Below the pieces are notes generated by a model. It was not told the origin of the DNA and made no database searches. It saw only the letters and a program-made list of their open reading frames with translations. DNA of 54,849 bases from Russula earlei. Lineage: Eukaryota > Basidiomycota > Agaricomycetes > Russulales > Russulaceae. Below, piece by piece: positions 33,237 to 43,243 of this stretch. The first letter of the stretch is position 1. Every line of letters starts with the position of its first letter. Location: positions 1 to 54,849 of the forward strand of contig JAGFNK010000354.1 of assembly GCA_025769875.1 (NCBI GenBank), given 5' to 3'. A program made the position numbers and the translations under genes.

Positions 33237-33729
33237 TGTCACAAGAACCGGCTCTTCGGACCGGACTGGCAACCGGACAAGCCTACCCGGACAGACCTTA
33301 CGATTCCCGCATGTTTCATGACTCACTTAGCCTCGCACATACCAGCACCTTCCAGCGTGTTCTAGTCTCGATTGCCTCACCATTACCTTGTGTCTACTAT
33401 TTGATATAGTATACATTGTCTATATAAACCTGCCTGTAAGAGAGAACAAGCTCTAAGCTTGTTCTCCTGTGAAATATCACTGGATTTCAAACTTCAGGAC
33501 TTGTAGGCTTGCAAGACATCAAGCACTTCGTCTGAAACTTCTCCTGCTCATAAGCCTTCTTAACGCGAAGACTTATTCGCAGTTTCCCCTCTCCGCGGAA
33601 CATATTTGCCTCGGCAGTATCGTCTCCGAAATCCCCGAAATTCATGAAGACTTAGTGTCTTGCTCGACTCGCTACGCTCGTCTCGCACGTGAACCGATTT
33701 GTCAGCGACACCGCCCCCAGTCGGTGACA
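33237..33729 (+). repeat. 3' LTR of element D
   Basis: 493 bp partner of 26374-26865, ending TGACA before the G-run shared with element B. Confidence 0.92.
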
Positions 33730-33740
33730 GGGGGGCATGA
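33730..33740 (+). other. Right part of element B polypurine tract
   Basis: ggggggcatga before B's 3' LTR. The left part, gtgaggggg, is at 26365-26373. D split this tract, duplicating five G. Confidence 0.7.
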
Positions 33741-34367
33741 TGTTGTAGTTTACCCCTTTCTTCGGTTCGTCCATAATCCCTCTCCTTATTGTTCTCCTTT
33801 GTTATCCTTGTCTCCACAGTTACAGTTTCATCCCTTGATGGTGATCCCCTATTGTGTTTCACCTGTTATGTTTCATCTATTGTGTTTCACTTATTGTGTT
33901 TCACCTATTGTCGAGTTACTTTTGCTATTGGTCTACCTTTATCTATTGTTCTGCTTATAGTACTGTACAGCCTTGCTACATACAGTATTTAAGTGCCTGT
34001 AGAAGCTGGGGAATACCCCAAGCTTAGCTTTGTCCCATTTCCTGTCACATCCCTTTGCCCTGTAAAAACTGTTTCTCAAATCACAGCTTGCATTGTGCTG
34101 GCTTACACCTTGCTTGTCTTGAACACACCTCAGGGAATCTTTGTGTTCCTTTTCCTCCTCTGCCTCTCTCTCATCGTCCTCCTCTTCTGTGAAACCAGAA
34201 GATCGGCTCTGTCTGCAGACTGAGTCATTGTCTGACTCAGCCTTGAGACACTAAACCTTTGATCCAGTCTCTCTGAGCCGGCCCCCACTAAACCTTTGAA
34301 CCAAGTCACAGGGACTTGGCCCCATTGAACCCTGAGCTAACGCTCTCATGGCCGCGATGCCATAACA
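33741..34367 (+). repeat. 3' LTR of element B
   Basis: 627-bp partner of 12671-13297, followed by the CAATC duplication and the resumed integrase of element A. Confidence 0.92.
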
Positions 34368-35383
34368 CAATCAGAAAGAACGAATCAGATGATGGAAACA
34401 TCGCTCAGGATCTTTTGCAACCACCAACAAGACAATTGGGTGGACTGGCTGCCTCTGGTGCAATACACAATGAATTCTAACATTCAGAGACAACCAAGCA
34501 GTCCTCTTTCTTCTTATGGATGGGCTTTATGCCTAAGGCACACCAGCCAAATTGGGGAAGCAAGATACCAAGAATAGACAATTGGAAAGTCCGAATCCAG
34601 GAAGCGAGATCACAGGCACAAGAAGCAATGAAGATTGCTTCCCTAATGTGGAAGCAAAGAAGCAGTTTCCAACCTTATCAGAAAGATGAAAGGGTATGGC
34701 TCAACAGCACCAACCTAAAAATGACACACCCTACAGTGAAACTATGCCCAAAACGATATGGGGCCTTTGAAATCACGGAGGTGATCAGCCCGGTGACATA
34801 CAGATTGGATCTCCCTAGCCGCTGGAGGTTCCATAACGCGTTTCATGCATCCTTATTGACACCTTACAAGGAGACAGAGGAGCATGGAGCCAACTACACC
34901 AATCCAGAAGTGGAATTGGTGGAAGGAGAAGAAGAATATGAAGTAGCAATGATTTTAGGTTCGAGACAAACTGGAAGGAGGAAACAACTGGAGTATCAAG
35001 TCTGGTGGGAAGGATACTCTGAAGCCCATGACTCTTGGGAACCAGTAGAGAACATCAAAGTGACTAGACTAATAGAGGAATACCACAGAAAGAACCCCAC
35101 TGCCATACAGGTTATAAAAGCCCAGCGAAAGATGCCCTCTACTTCCTCACCCCCATATCGTCACTCACAAATGTCCCAAACTCCCACTAATGAAATTGTT
35201 CCCCAATCCGACCTCTCTGGTGCAGAGGGGCCACTTGAAATCACCACTCCTGATGCTTCCCTCCTCGCCTTCTTCCAAGCAATAGATGAACATAGCACTG
35301 GAGAAGGAGAAGCAGACATGTGTCCCCTCAAATTTGGACCCCTGCTGACCAAGTCGACATTCAGCCTGGGGACTGGGATGTGA
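34368..35383 (+). pseudogene. Element A Pol, part 2: integrase C-terminus and chromodomain
   Basis: After removing B and one CAATC, the frame continues from 12670 as QSERTNQ, restoring the catalytic-Glu region of the integrase. A frame shift near 34500 moves to the frame 34520-35383: linker with MWKQRSSF, KRYGAFEI, FHASLLTPYKETEEHG, then chromodomain at about 34935-35090 (EYEVAMI, YQVWWEGY, DSWEP). As in B, the frame continues past the chromodomain into a Ser/Pro-rich part that begins the accessory region. A TGA at 35381-35383 ends it. Confidence 0.85.
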
Positions 35384-36500
35384 CGTCCCCTACCAGCACT
35401 CTTGACCAGGTTGCCCACCCTGGAGAGCCTTGGGTATGATGGGACGCTGACAGACACCACACAGGGATTGACATCCCTGATGGTATGACTTGGGGCAACA
35501 AACCGGCCAGGTATGTGGCCTATGACATTGCCTTGGGAGAGCTGAGAGTGAGGGGGTAGAATGGAGAAGGCCATGCAGATTATGGCAAGATCCTCCAGGC
35601 CACCCCTTGTTACAACCTCAATAACTATGGCCAAGATGAACATGATTTAGACTGCTTCAACACAGAGAGGCAGTTCGAAGGGCGCTGGAGACAGACCCTC
35701 CACTTGCTAGGCAACTATGGGCTGCAGGCAGAGCTCTACCGCTTAGACCACCTCTACACCCAACAAGAAATGTTGGAAGCTAACTATAAGGTGCTTGAAG
35801 AGGAGGAGAAGCAGCTGTGCTACAAGCTCAGCAAATACCTAGCCGAGAAGCGAGGAGTAGAGAGAGGGAGGGCTGAAGCCAAGGAGAGAATGGTGGCAGC
35901 CACAGTACGCTCACATTGCTGGGAGTTCATTGAAGCAGGCTGTAGCCAGGGAGAAACCCCTCCAGGTGTCTGGGCTGAAGAACTCCTCACCAACTACCGG
36001 GCTGGGCAGCCCATTCCCCCTCTACCTGTCTTCGTCCCTCAGCTGCCTTTGGCAGACATCGCTCAGGGGTATGCTACTCCTACCCCAGAACCAGTACCAG
36101 CCAGCCCCACACCTACGACAGTGCAAGGGTATTCAGAGGAGGATGTTGACATCCTCCAAACCATGTCCGGTATGCACCTTCAAGGAGGAGCAGGATCGGA
36201 AGCATCACCAAACCCTTCCTCCCAGAGCTCCATCTATTACCATTCCTATAGCAGCAGTGGAGAAGCGTCTACTGTGACAGCTGATTTTATTCCAGAGCCT
36301 CAGCAACTGAACATGATAAAAGGGAGGAGGAAGAGGAACCGATGCAAGTACTGTGGTGAGGTAGGACATTTTAACAAGTACTGTCCACTGCCTCACCAGT
36401 ATTGCCACAACCAGCTGGCAGCAGACACTGCCTCACATTGCCTAGTGCCTCCCTATCATTGCTCCTATGCACCTGTCAGATCGTGCCCTTTCCACTGAGG
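35384..36500 (+). pseudogene. Element A 3' accessory ORF (helical middle and zinc knuckle)
   Basis: Continues the accessory region in broken frames to about 35640 and then openly to the TGA at 36498-36500. YVAYDIALGELRVRG and YGKIL..TP align with B's block before its helical part. A long charged helix, probably coiled coil, follows (about 35715-35900: ELYRLDHLYTQQEMLEANYK...). Then a Pro/Ser-rich linker and the knuckle at 36343-36405 preceded by a basic KGRRKRNR stretch. Further Cys/His residues follow the knuckle. From 36501 to 36846 the sequence is still protein-like in short frames but nothing can be named. Function unknown. Confidence 0.72.
36343..36405 (+). other. Extended zinc knuckle, element A 3' ORF
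   Basis: C-x2-C-x4-H-x4-C-x2-P-H-x2-C, in frame with the surrounding ORF and right after a basic cluster. Confidence 0.78.
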
Positions 36501-36874
36501 ATGGGAACTGGCACACCTGAGCAGGAAGAGGAAGTCCGACCAGGAGAGGGAGGACACTACTAAGCCACGCATCCTGCAGGTAGCGAAAGTAGAAGGGTCC
36601 AGGACCTTTCAAGAACTTTTCACTACGACTCCTCTCTGCTCTGACACACCTCCAGTCAGGAGGTTACCTAGGGACTCTGACAGACTCCCACAGATCATGT
36701 CTCCTTCGGCCGTCGCTGAGGAGTCAGAGGCGATAGTGGCCTCAGCATTGGCTGTCTATGAGTCAGCAGAAGAAGGCCAATACACCTTCACCGCATCACC
36801 TCCTCCTCTTGATGATGATGGCGTTGACCCCACCACTCGATTTTAGAATCGTTTGTGTGTGGGACCACCAATCT

Positions 36875-36887
36875 GAAGGAGGGGTAA
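36875..36887 (+). other. Polypurine tract of element A
   Basis: gaaggaggggtaa immediately before the 3' LTR. Confidence 0.65.
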
Positions 36888-37508
36888 TGTTACCGAGTGG
36901 TTTGGGGTCCGGAAGATGCTGGAACACCTGAACTATGGACTGCACTGTTTGCATCATGCGTGCGTCAGATCTTGATCGTTTATGTTCATTGATATCGCGT
37001 TTGGAACGCGTTGATCGTATCTTTCTGAAGATGTATTGAAGAAGCAATGAGTAGCATTGCTTCTGTTCCAGATGTTCCTGTACTGCCATGTACATCGCTT
37101 CCTTGATTAGGAAAGTACTTATAACACCGAGATTGCTACTAGGGAAGCACTTAATGCTTCTAGCACCAAGATTGTTTACATAGAAGCAACCTCGCTTCTA
37201 TGAGCTGCCTCTTGCTTCTATAGCACCAACCAGTACTACAGTAGCATGAACCTTATCCCTGTAAGGCTATATAAAGCCCCCAGTAGGTAGCAGTTGAGCC
37301 CTAAGCTCGACTTAGTTTGCCAATCCCAAACAGTTGACTCCTACCCCATCTGCAGAGCCCCTCTCATCTTGTTGCCATACTCCAGAAGGATCTAACACTC
37401 CTTCCCCTCCATAAGTATTGCTTGCTTGACTCAAGCATATCTGCATTGGTAGGACGCATTCATAGACGCGACCATTGATCTTATATAAGGCACTTTGGAG
37501 CCTTAACA
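36888..37508 (+). repeat. 3' LTR of element A
   Basis: 621-bp partner of 6294-6914, followed by the CCCAT duplication. Confidence 0.92.
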
Positions 37509-37593
37509 CCCATGCTGTCTTGGATGTCTATTGACTCATCTTTGAACTTATCCCTCGCTCTTGAACTGGATTGTTCAACAGTGAGTCTTGACA
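37509..37593 (+). repeat. C-family LTR, right end
   Basis: The last 85 bp of the LTR begun at 4903, ending GTGAGTCTTGACA. It includes the second CCCAT copy of element A's duplication. Confidence 0.88.
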
Positions 37594-37850
37594 CTTTATC
37601 CCTGAGGGTTATATAAAGCCCCCAGTTCATAGCAGTTGAGCCTTAAGCTTGACTTAGTTTGCCAATCCCAAACAGTTGACTCCTACCCTGTCTGCAGAGC
37701 CCCTCTTATCTTGTTGCCATACTCCAGAAGGATTCAACACTCCTTCCCCTCCACAAGTATTGCTTGCTTGACTCAAGCATATCTGCATTGGTAGGACACA
37801 TTCATAGACACAACCATTGATCTTATTTAAGGCACTTTGGAGCCTTAACA
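37594..37850 (+). repeat. Partial A-type LTR (right part only)
   Basis: Matches the A LTR from the TATA-box region to its end AGCCTTAACA, including the predicted RNA start region. The left part is missing because the C-family LTR borders it. CTTAC follows and may be its TSD, but the left copy cannot be seen. Confidence 0.85.
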
Positions 37851-38241
37851 CTTACTAGATACAGTATTTAGGTGCTTGTACAAGCTGGGCAATGCCCCAA
37901 GCTTAGCTTTGTCCCATTCCCTGTCACATCCATTGCCCTGTACCCTCTCCCAAATCACAAGTCACTTGTGCTGGCCTATACTCTGCTTGACCTAAGCTCT
38001 CCTCAAGGGACCCTTGTGTTCCTCTTCCTCCTCTGCCACTCTCTCACTGTCCTCCTCTTCTGTAAAACCAGGAGATCAACTCTTTCTGTGGATTAGTCAT
38101 TGTTTGACTTAATCCTGAGATGCTAAACCTTTTTAAACCGGTCTCTTTGAGGCAGCCCCCATTGAACCCTTGAACCAAGTCACAGGGACTTGGCCCCACT
38201 GGACCCTGAGCTAATGCTCTAATGGCCATGATGCCATAACA
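37851..38241 (+). repeat. Partial B-type LTR (right part only)
   Basis: Diverged copy of the B LTR from its ACAGTATTTA box to the end CATAACA. It lies outside the A-type LTR that interrupted it. Together with the 3' ORF relic at 4051-4902 it probably represents the oldest B-like element at the bottom of the nest. Confidence 0.85.
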
Positions 38242-38423
38242 CAAGGTGTGAAGGATGTGCTGCTTGAGCAGCAGTGCACACAAAAATGAGCATAGCAATG
38301 TTGACACAAATGTCTATCTGCCATTATGGCCCAGGGGGAATGGCTGAGACACAATCAACATTGTACCCATTACAGATTGTTTGTCTCTGTTTGTATATCA
38401 TGTGGTTGCATCACAACCTGCCA

Positions 38424-38660
38424 CACAACAGGAAGGAAGGGATAAGTCAACTCTGCTTATAGTCAACTCAGTGGACAATAAAAGTAAAATATTTCAAGTG
38501 CTGAGTAGGCTCTGTTGTGGCCACAAATTATATTACATAACTAAAGTCATTAGTTATGTAATATAACTTGTGGCCACAACAGAGCCTACTCAGCACTTGA
38601 AATATTTTACTTTTATTGTCCACTGTGTTGCCTATAAGCAGATTCAACTTAATCCTTCCT
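38424..38660. repeat. Long foldback hairpin (arms over 100 bp, 7-bp loop)
   Basis: Left arm 38424-38543 and right arm 38551-38660 are inverted copies around the loop aagtcat. The inner ~85 bp are essentially perfect and the outer part has mismatches. Features such as CTCAGTGGACAATAAAAGTAAAATA and GCCTACTCAGCACTTGAAA occur on both arms. No coding content. Probably a foldback-type MITE. Confidence 0.85.
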
Positions 38661-38730
38661 GACCGTTGTGCCAGTGGATTGCATTTGGTTGTTCACAGCT
38701 TGATGGTTGTAAAGTTTAGTTGCAACACAT

Positions 38731-40241
38731 GCTATGACAGCTATACTGTCACTGACCCACCAACCGTGCAGCTTACTTAAGGTACCTAGCACTTGGTCAG
38801 AGTTTGTAGACACACTGAAAATGATGATCTTGATTTCTTTCAAATGGGGGGTAAAAGTAGTGATTAATGTGAATCCACCCATGTTTTTTTTTGTCAGAAT
38901 ATACCCATTTGATGTTTTCCCCTTCCTCATGTTTTTGGAGAGATGTCAGGCAGAATGGTAGAGTTCAAGTCGGTGCTTCAAATCGGCATCCTTGGCTAAT
39001 CACATGTCTCTATGCTGTCCTCATCCTCAAGCCCTGTTGACCATACATCTGCACAGATGGTGTACTCCCTCCCCATGATGTGTTTGGGCTAGGGTGGCCA
39101 GACAGCAAGCAATCAGCCAAGTGCAGGATCTCAAAGCAACTATTCACACTGCCATGTACTTTGTCATCCCCGAAGGAAGGAAGGAAGGAAGGAAGGAAGG
39201 AAGGGCAAACAAAATCCATGCACTTCCTCTGCCAACACTCATGCAACCTTCTCTCCCACACAGCCCTTCCTCCATTGGATCTGCTCCCCAACGGTGGCCA
39301 GGCTCTTTCCCTTGCACAGCTCCATCATCAGCTTGACCTCACTGTTCGATGGTGACATGTACACACTGTGAAAATGGACCATGTTTGTGTGCCTGAGGCC
39401 GGAGAGGAATGCGAGCTCATGCATGAGCTGCTTCAGTGGGCCCTCATGTGTGATGATTGTCTTGCATGCAAACTGGTGGCCCATCCACTTGTCCTGCATG
39501 GCCTCCACCACACCACTTGCCCCTTCCCCAAGCACAGTGACAATGTCCAGTACACTGTTGGACCAGGAGTCTTGTGCGCCCACGGCATCACTGTCCCCTG
39601 ATGACCCATTTTCATTCTGCACAGCTGCCGACAAGGAGGAGGCAGGCAAGGGCAGCTGGGCATCGATGCAGCACATGAGCTGGTGCAGGTCCCCACTCCC
39701 AATCACAACATGATGGTCATGACCTCCACTGCAACAATGGCACTCCATGCACATTCTGTTCAAGTTCTTTTCTGTGCTCACTTTTCTTACCCCTTTCTCA
39801 CAGAGACAGCACAGCTAGGACCATGGCATTGATACAGCCGTGAAGGTCTGCCTCACATGACAACAGGTGTCTTTCAGTGTGGAGGGATTTTCTGTGCTCA
39901 ATGAGCATGCATCGTCCTTCAAGGGAGATAATCTTCAAGATTGAGCAGGGCATGATGGGCAGGGCCGGCTGGGTGGTGTGTTGGTCATCCTGGACCTTGC
40001 TCATTGAGTGTTTAGTTAATTCCTGTATGCACACAATATTACATTATCTTTTTTCCTTGCCCCCCCCAAACCTCCAATTGCAGTGTTTTTACCCATCTCA
40101 TCAACAATGTAAGGTTCAAATGGCGCTTCAAGGTTTTCATTACATGTCTGGTGACTATGTGTGACTGACCAAGTGCTAGGTACCTTAAGTGAGCTGCATG
40201 GTTGGTGGGTCGGGGACAGTATAGTGCTACATAGCCTTTTC
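38731..40241. mobile_element. Candidate inverted-repeat element carrying a kinase gene fragment
   Basis: Two ~70-bp segments, 38731-38800 and 40171-40241, are inverted copies (about 90% by eye), sharing GACCCACCAACC and TTAAGGTACCTAGCACTTGG. They bracket 1.4 kb containing a decayed MAPKK fragment and a CTTCC/GGAAGG microsatellite (39175-39206). The exact outer ends and TSD are not clear, so this could instead be two unrelated insertions of a small repeat in opposite directions. Confidence 0.45.
39020..39781 (-). pseudogene. MAP kinase kinase (MEK/STE7-type) domain fragment
   Basis: The minus-strand frame from 39781 has a fungal MAPKK N-lobe: glycine loop LGEGASGVVEAM, catalytic Lys in FACKTI, helix-C Glu in LMHELAFLSGLRH, then VHFHSVYMSPSNSEVKLMMEL typical of MEKs. 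TGA follows EKVA at about 39239. Further downstream, after the microsatellite, a short remnant resembling EYS.RSDVWSTG (subdomain IX) sits at about 39026-39070. The HRD and DFG regions are missing or unreadable. Upstream of the G-loop the sequence resembles no known MAPKK N-terminus. A truncated, decayed copy, possibly captured. Confidence 0.7.
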
Positions 40242-40598
40242 ATTTTTTCCTGATGATTGCCTAATTCAAAAGTGATGAGCCAGTGACTCACTCAGCCTTG
40301 ACTCAACTCAACCAGCAATTGACACGAGGTGCAAAGATGCCAGGCATGTCTCATCAACATCATGATATGTGATAAATAACAAGGAAGGAGTGAATAGTGA
40401 GTTGAGGTCCTCCCATCTCCGGAAAAGTCACTAAGTAGCATCTCATCCGCGATGTTTGATTCGATGACACCACATATGCGTGGACCCGGGGAAGTCGAGG
40501 CGGGGCGGCCGTCGCGCACCACCAGTCCGTCTCGACTGCGTCTCAACATAATGATATCTTCCTCCTGATCCTGGTCGCTGGTCGCTGTTACTGAGGTG

Positions 40599-40607
40599 TA
40601 TATATAA
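40599..40607 (+). promoter_or_regulatory. TATA box of the small secreted protein gene
   Basis: tatatataa, about 125 bp before the ATG at 40732, followed by a pyrimidine-rich leader. Confidence 0.55.
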
Positions 40608-40731
40608 CGCCAACAACTGCAGTTCCAATTCACCTGTGCTTCCATCTCCTGGTTTCTTGTTGGTGCCGGTAACCTACAACTTACCTTCAGAACGTTTCAT
40701 TTCTAAATCTCCGGTCTCAATCATAACGAAG

Positions 40732-41288
40732 ATGCGAAGTTCCTCTGTTTTTACCATTATCTGCCTCGCCGTGGCCATCGTTCCGTCGTTCGCGCTTCCT
40801 TTGGAGACCACCACACCCACCACGTAAGCTCCACCTCTTCATTCTTTTGCATCCTTGAATTCGACTTGACTCGCCAAATTAATTGTTCTGAACCTAGCGA
40901 AAGTGGGAATCATGCTGTGCCGCTGCGGCCGGCTCCGAAGAGGGAAGGACCCAGCGGACAGCTCCGAAGACTCGATGAGCATTGGTCAGATTCGGGGGGG
41001 CAGAGTCTAGATTCAGCCCTGCGGCCGAGGGTGCTCCGTTTTGACCCGGCGCGTGTCCGTTATGACCCGGTGGGAACTCCCCTCGATTCGTTCCGAATTC
41101 GGCAAGATAGGGACAGGCGATTGCGGCGGGAGGCCAAGGACGCGGCCAGAGCGGTCCGCGAGAGTGAGAAAGCCGCGGCCAGAGCGGTCCGCGAGAGGGA
41201 GAAAGCCGCGGCCAGAGCCACCCGCCCGCCTGCCCCCAAGTGGCGCCTCTTAGGGGAGCCTCGCACGACATCATACTTTCACAGATGA
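40732..41288 (+). CDS. Small secreted protein, two exons (about 160 aa)
   Basis: Exon 1 40732-40823 encodes a signal peptide (MRSSSVFTIICLAVAIVPSFA, likely cut before LP). A 74-nt intron, GTAAGC...ACCTAG, is at 40824-40897, and exon 2 40898-41288 ends TGA. The joined frame is open. The mature part is highly charged with dibasic sites (KR near residue 45, RR near 54 and 100), DPxRVRYDP-type segments and a near-duplicated Arg/Glu/Ala repeat (KAAARAVRERE). AATAAA at about 41530 could end the transcript. No domain recognised. Dibasic sites suggest Kex2-type processing, an inference. One of the few intact host-like genes in the window. Confidence 0.6.
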
Positions 41289-43243
41289 TTGCATGTACAA
41301 AGCACCTCCTTCAAAATGCACCATCTTGCCTAACAACTGGATATCCAACAGTGAGGTTTTAGTGTGTAGGAGGTAAATGTAAGTTATGTTTCCCTGACTA
41401 CATACCACGAGTCCCACACTGCCTCCACACTTTTGGTCCTCGCACCCGCTACTACAGCACATATGATAGGGCTGATCTGTTTTCTCCCGCTATCTAATGT
41501 TTATTCCTGGTAGTCGGTATACATGACTCCGAATAAAGCGCTCTCCAAAAAAAATGAGGACGAGAACTTGGGAATACACCCCAAGTTCACGCACTGACAA
41601 CACACCCTTCACCTTCACCAGCTGCAAACCTTCCGGTGTCACAGCCAACAGCTAAATCGATCACCCACCCACAACATCGGCCACTCCACACTCGGTCTGC
41701 AACCAATCGCCACCGACCCCGACCCGACCCCGGCATGCGTCACCAAGATTGTGTTGCCGAGACCTTGACGCCCATGCCACCCTCAGCAGACCACCAACCA
41801 CTTGCGCACCCTCAGAAGACCGTTTGCTCGTGCCATTGCCGTCGATAACGAAAGGATCAACGGCGTTTTGCGATCCCGCGACGTCCGAGTCATCACTCCT
41901 GGGTTAGCTGGTCGTGCTTACCCCCACATGTGAGCTGCTCATGCCATAACGGCCTTCTGCAATTCCCGCGATGATCACTCCCCCAACAGCTGGCTGTGCT
42001 TGCCCTCGCGTGCGAGCCGCTCATTTGGTGACCTTGGACGAGGCGGCGGTCTGACGGGTTGGCCCGTCCGGCGCAATCTCTCTTTCCGTTCTTGAAAATC
42101 CGAGGCCACGGAGAGATGAAGCTGACTCGATGGATGCGTATCGTATATATGGGCTAGTGTAAAGCATTCCGGTCGTGAGTAGGTTACAGAACCGTCAAAG
42201 TCCTGTTCGTGTTGAAATAATGAAGTAATAATGCTCCACTTTGCTCGTCGCTCGCCTCTCACGACGGACAGGAATGGATAAGTCCAGTCCACTAAAACTC
42301 AACTCAGTGGTCAATAAAGGTGAAATATATTGACCACTGAATTGACTCAGCTCAGATTACAAATTATTTTAAAACAATTGATTGATTTGTTGCCCTCTCC
42401 TCATGCATCGCATTATTGTAAATATGTCAACCCAAACAATTAGAACTTAGTCAAATGCTTAAGAGAGGGCAGCTCAGTGCCCAAGTTATGTAACCTAAGA
42501 TGCAACATGAGTCGCCCCGAATCACCAGGGGGATCATATACACTTAATTTGCCCGATCAATTTAGCCTTAGCAGACTCGGATAAACTTAACACAATGGCG
42601 TATGTTAATACATGGATTTATATTGAATAAATCGAGACATAAAGTGCATCCACAAATATGACACCAAATTTTAAATAGGAACGGTCTACTCATTACATGG
42701 CGATAATCGGCCGATGGGGATCAATTCGCACCCGATGGGGATCAATCGCCTCGATGACAGAGACTGACCACACAGATTAAACTCAACGCGAAGATCTGGG
42801 CTTTACATTTTGTTACAATTTTACTCGAGCCAAATAATATAGTTAGCATTCTTATAATTGAATCTTGTTTGTATTTTCCCACTAAGAACCAAGTCTGTGT
42901 TGAAGGCAGCGGGCGGCGGCTTGCTGAGTTCGCGAAAACACACACAAAAGAAGGGACAAAACAGGTCTCTTGTTCCAAGGCATAACTAGAGTTTCTACAT
43001 ACGAGACGCGATCTATGAGAGAGGGGGATATTGGGGGATTGGGGAGACAGAAAGACGCGAGTTGGGAGTGCGATACATGGATGTGGAACAAGACGAGCCA
43101 GAGCGATGAGCTGCGATGAAAGAGGGTCGAGAGCTGGCTGGGCAGCGGAGGTGGAACCGGTACGCGATGAAAGAGAGTCGAGAGCAATGACGCAGGGCTG
43201 GAATGGGATGCCGCCTTACAGCGGGACACTGTGTGACGACGTA
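41289..43243. other. Intergenic region without recognised genes
   Basis: Short frames at 41636-41848 (+) and 41975-42292 (-) resemble nothing known. CGATGGGGATCAAT occurs twice near 42713-42745 and recurs near 45900. A short hairpin lies at 42305-42339. Confidence 0.4.
42305..42339. repeat. Short inverted repeat related to the 38424 hairpin
   Basis: cagtggtcaata and its complement flank an 11-bp spacer. The left side, CTCAGTGGTCAATAAAGG, resembles CTCAGTGGACAATAAAAG in the large hairpin, suggesting a deleted relative. Confidence 0.5.

Larger units (their letters stand above)
26374..33729 (+). mobile_element. Ty3/gypsy chromodomain element D, inserted in B's polypurine tract
   Basis: 7356 bp, LTRs 26374-26865 and 33237-33729, flanked by G5 (26369-26373 and 33730-33734). 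The duplication lies in the G-run that forms B's polypurine tract, 7 bp from B's 3' LTR. Gag is intact, pol has several stops and shifts, and a 3' ORF is present. D is the last large insertion in the nest, consistent with its intact gag and CpG-rich sequence. Confidence 0.93.
12671..34367 (+). mobile_element. Ty3/gypsy chromodomain element B (inserted in A; host to D, T1, T2)
   Basis: Two 627-bp LTRs (12671-13297, 33741-34367) are flanked by CAATC (12666-12670 and 34368-34372). The order inside is primer site, gag, frameshift site, PR-RT-RH-INT, chromodomain, 3' ORF, polypurine tract. It is split by DNA transposons T1 (in pol) and T2 (in the 3' ORF) and by element D (in the polypurine tract). 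Net length is about 7.8 kb. It is inactivated by many TGA stops and several single-base frame shifts. Confidence 0.92.
6294..37508 (+). mobile_element. Ty3/gypsy chromodomain element A (split by B, D, T1, T2 and a solo LTR)
   Basis: The two 621-bp LTRs (6294-6914, 36888-37508) are flanked by the same 5-bp duplication, CCCAT (6289-6293 and 37509-37513). Within them, in order: self-primer site, gag, -1 frameshift site, PR-RT-RNase H-INT, chromodomain, 3' accessory ORF, polypurine tract. The body is interrupted by a solo LTR in RT (10385-11213) and by element B in INT (12671-34367). Without insertions it is about 8.7 kb. Multiple stops and frameshifts make it non-functional. Confidence 0.92.

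Noticed and set aside
33465..34223. Open frames of 76-163 codons inside LTRs, repeated at 12719-13153
   Set aside because: They lie entirely in LTR sequence and recur with every LTR copy. They are pyrimidine-rich and unlike any protein.
21423..36500. 3' ORFs as envelope genes
   Set aside because: They are in the env position but no signal peptide, membrane anchor or cleavage site is visible. The zinc knuckle argues for nucleic-acid binding.
39172..39206. GGAAGG tandem run as a possible functional repeat
   Set aside because: A plain microsatellite within a decayed kinase fragment.
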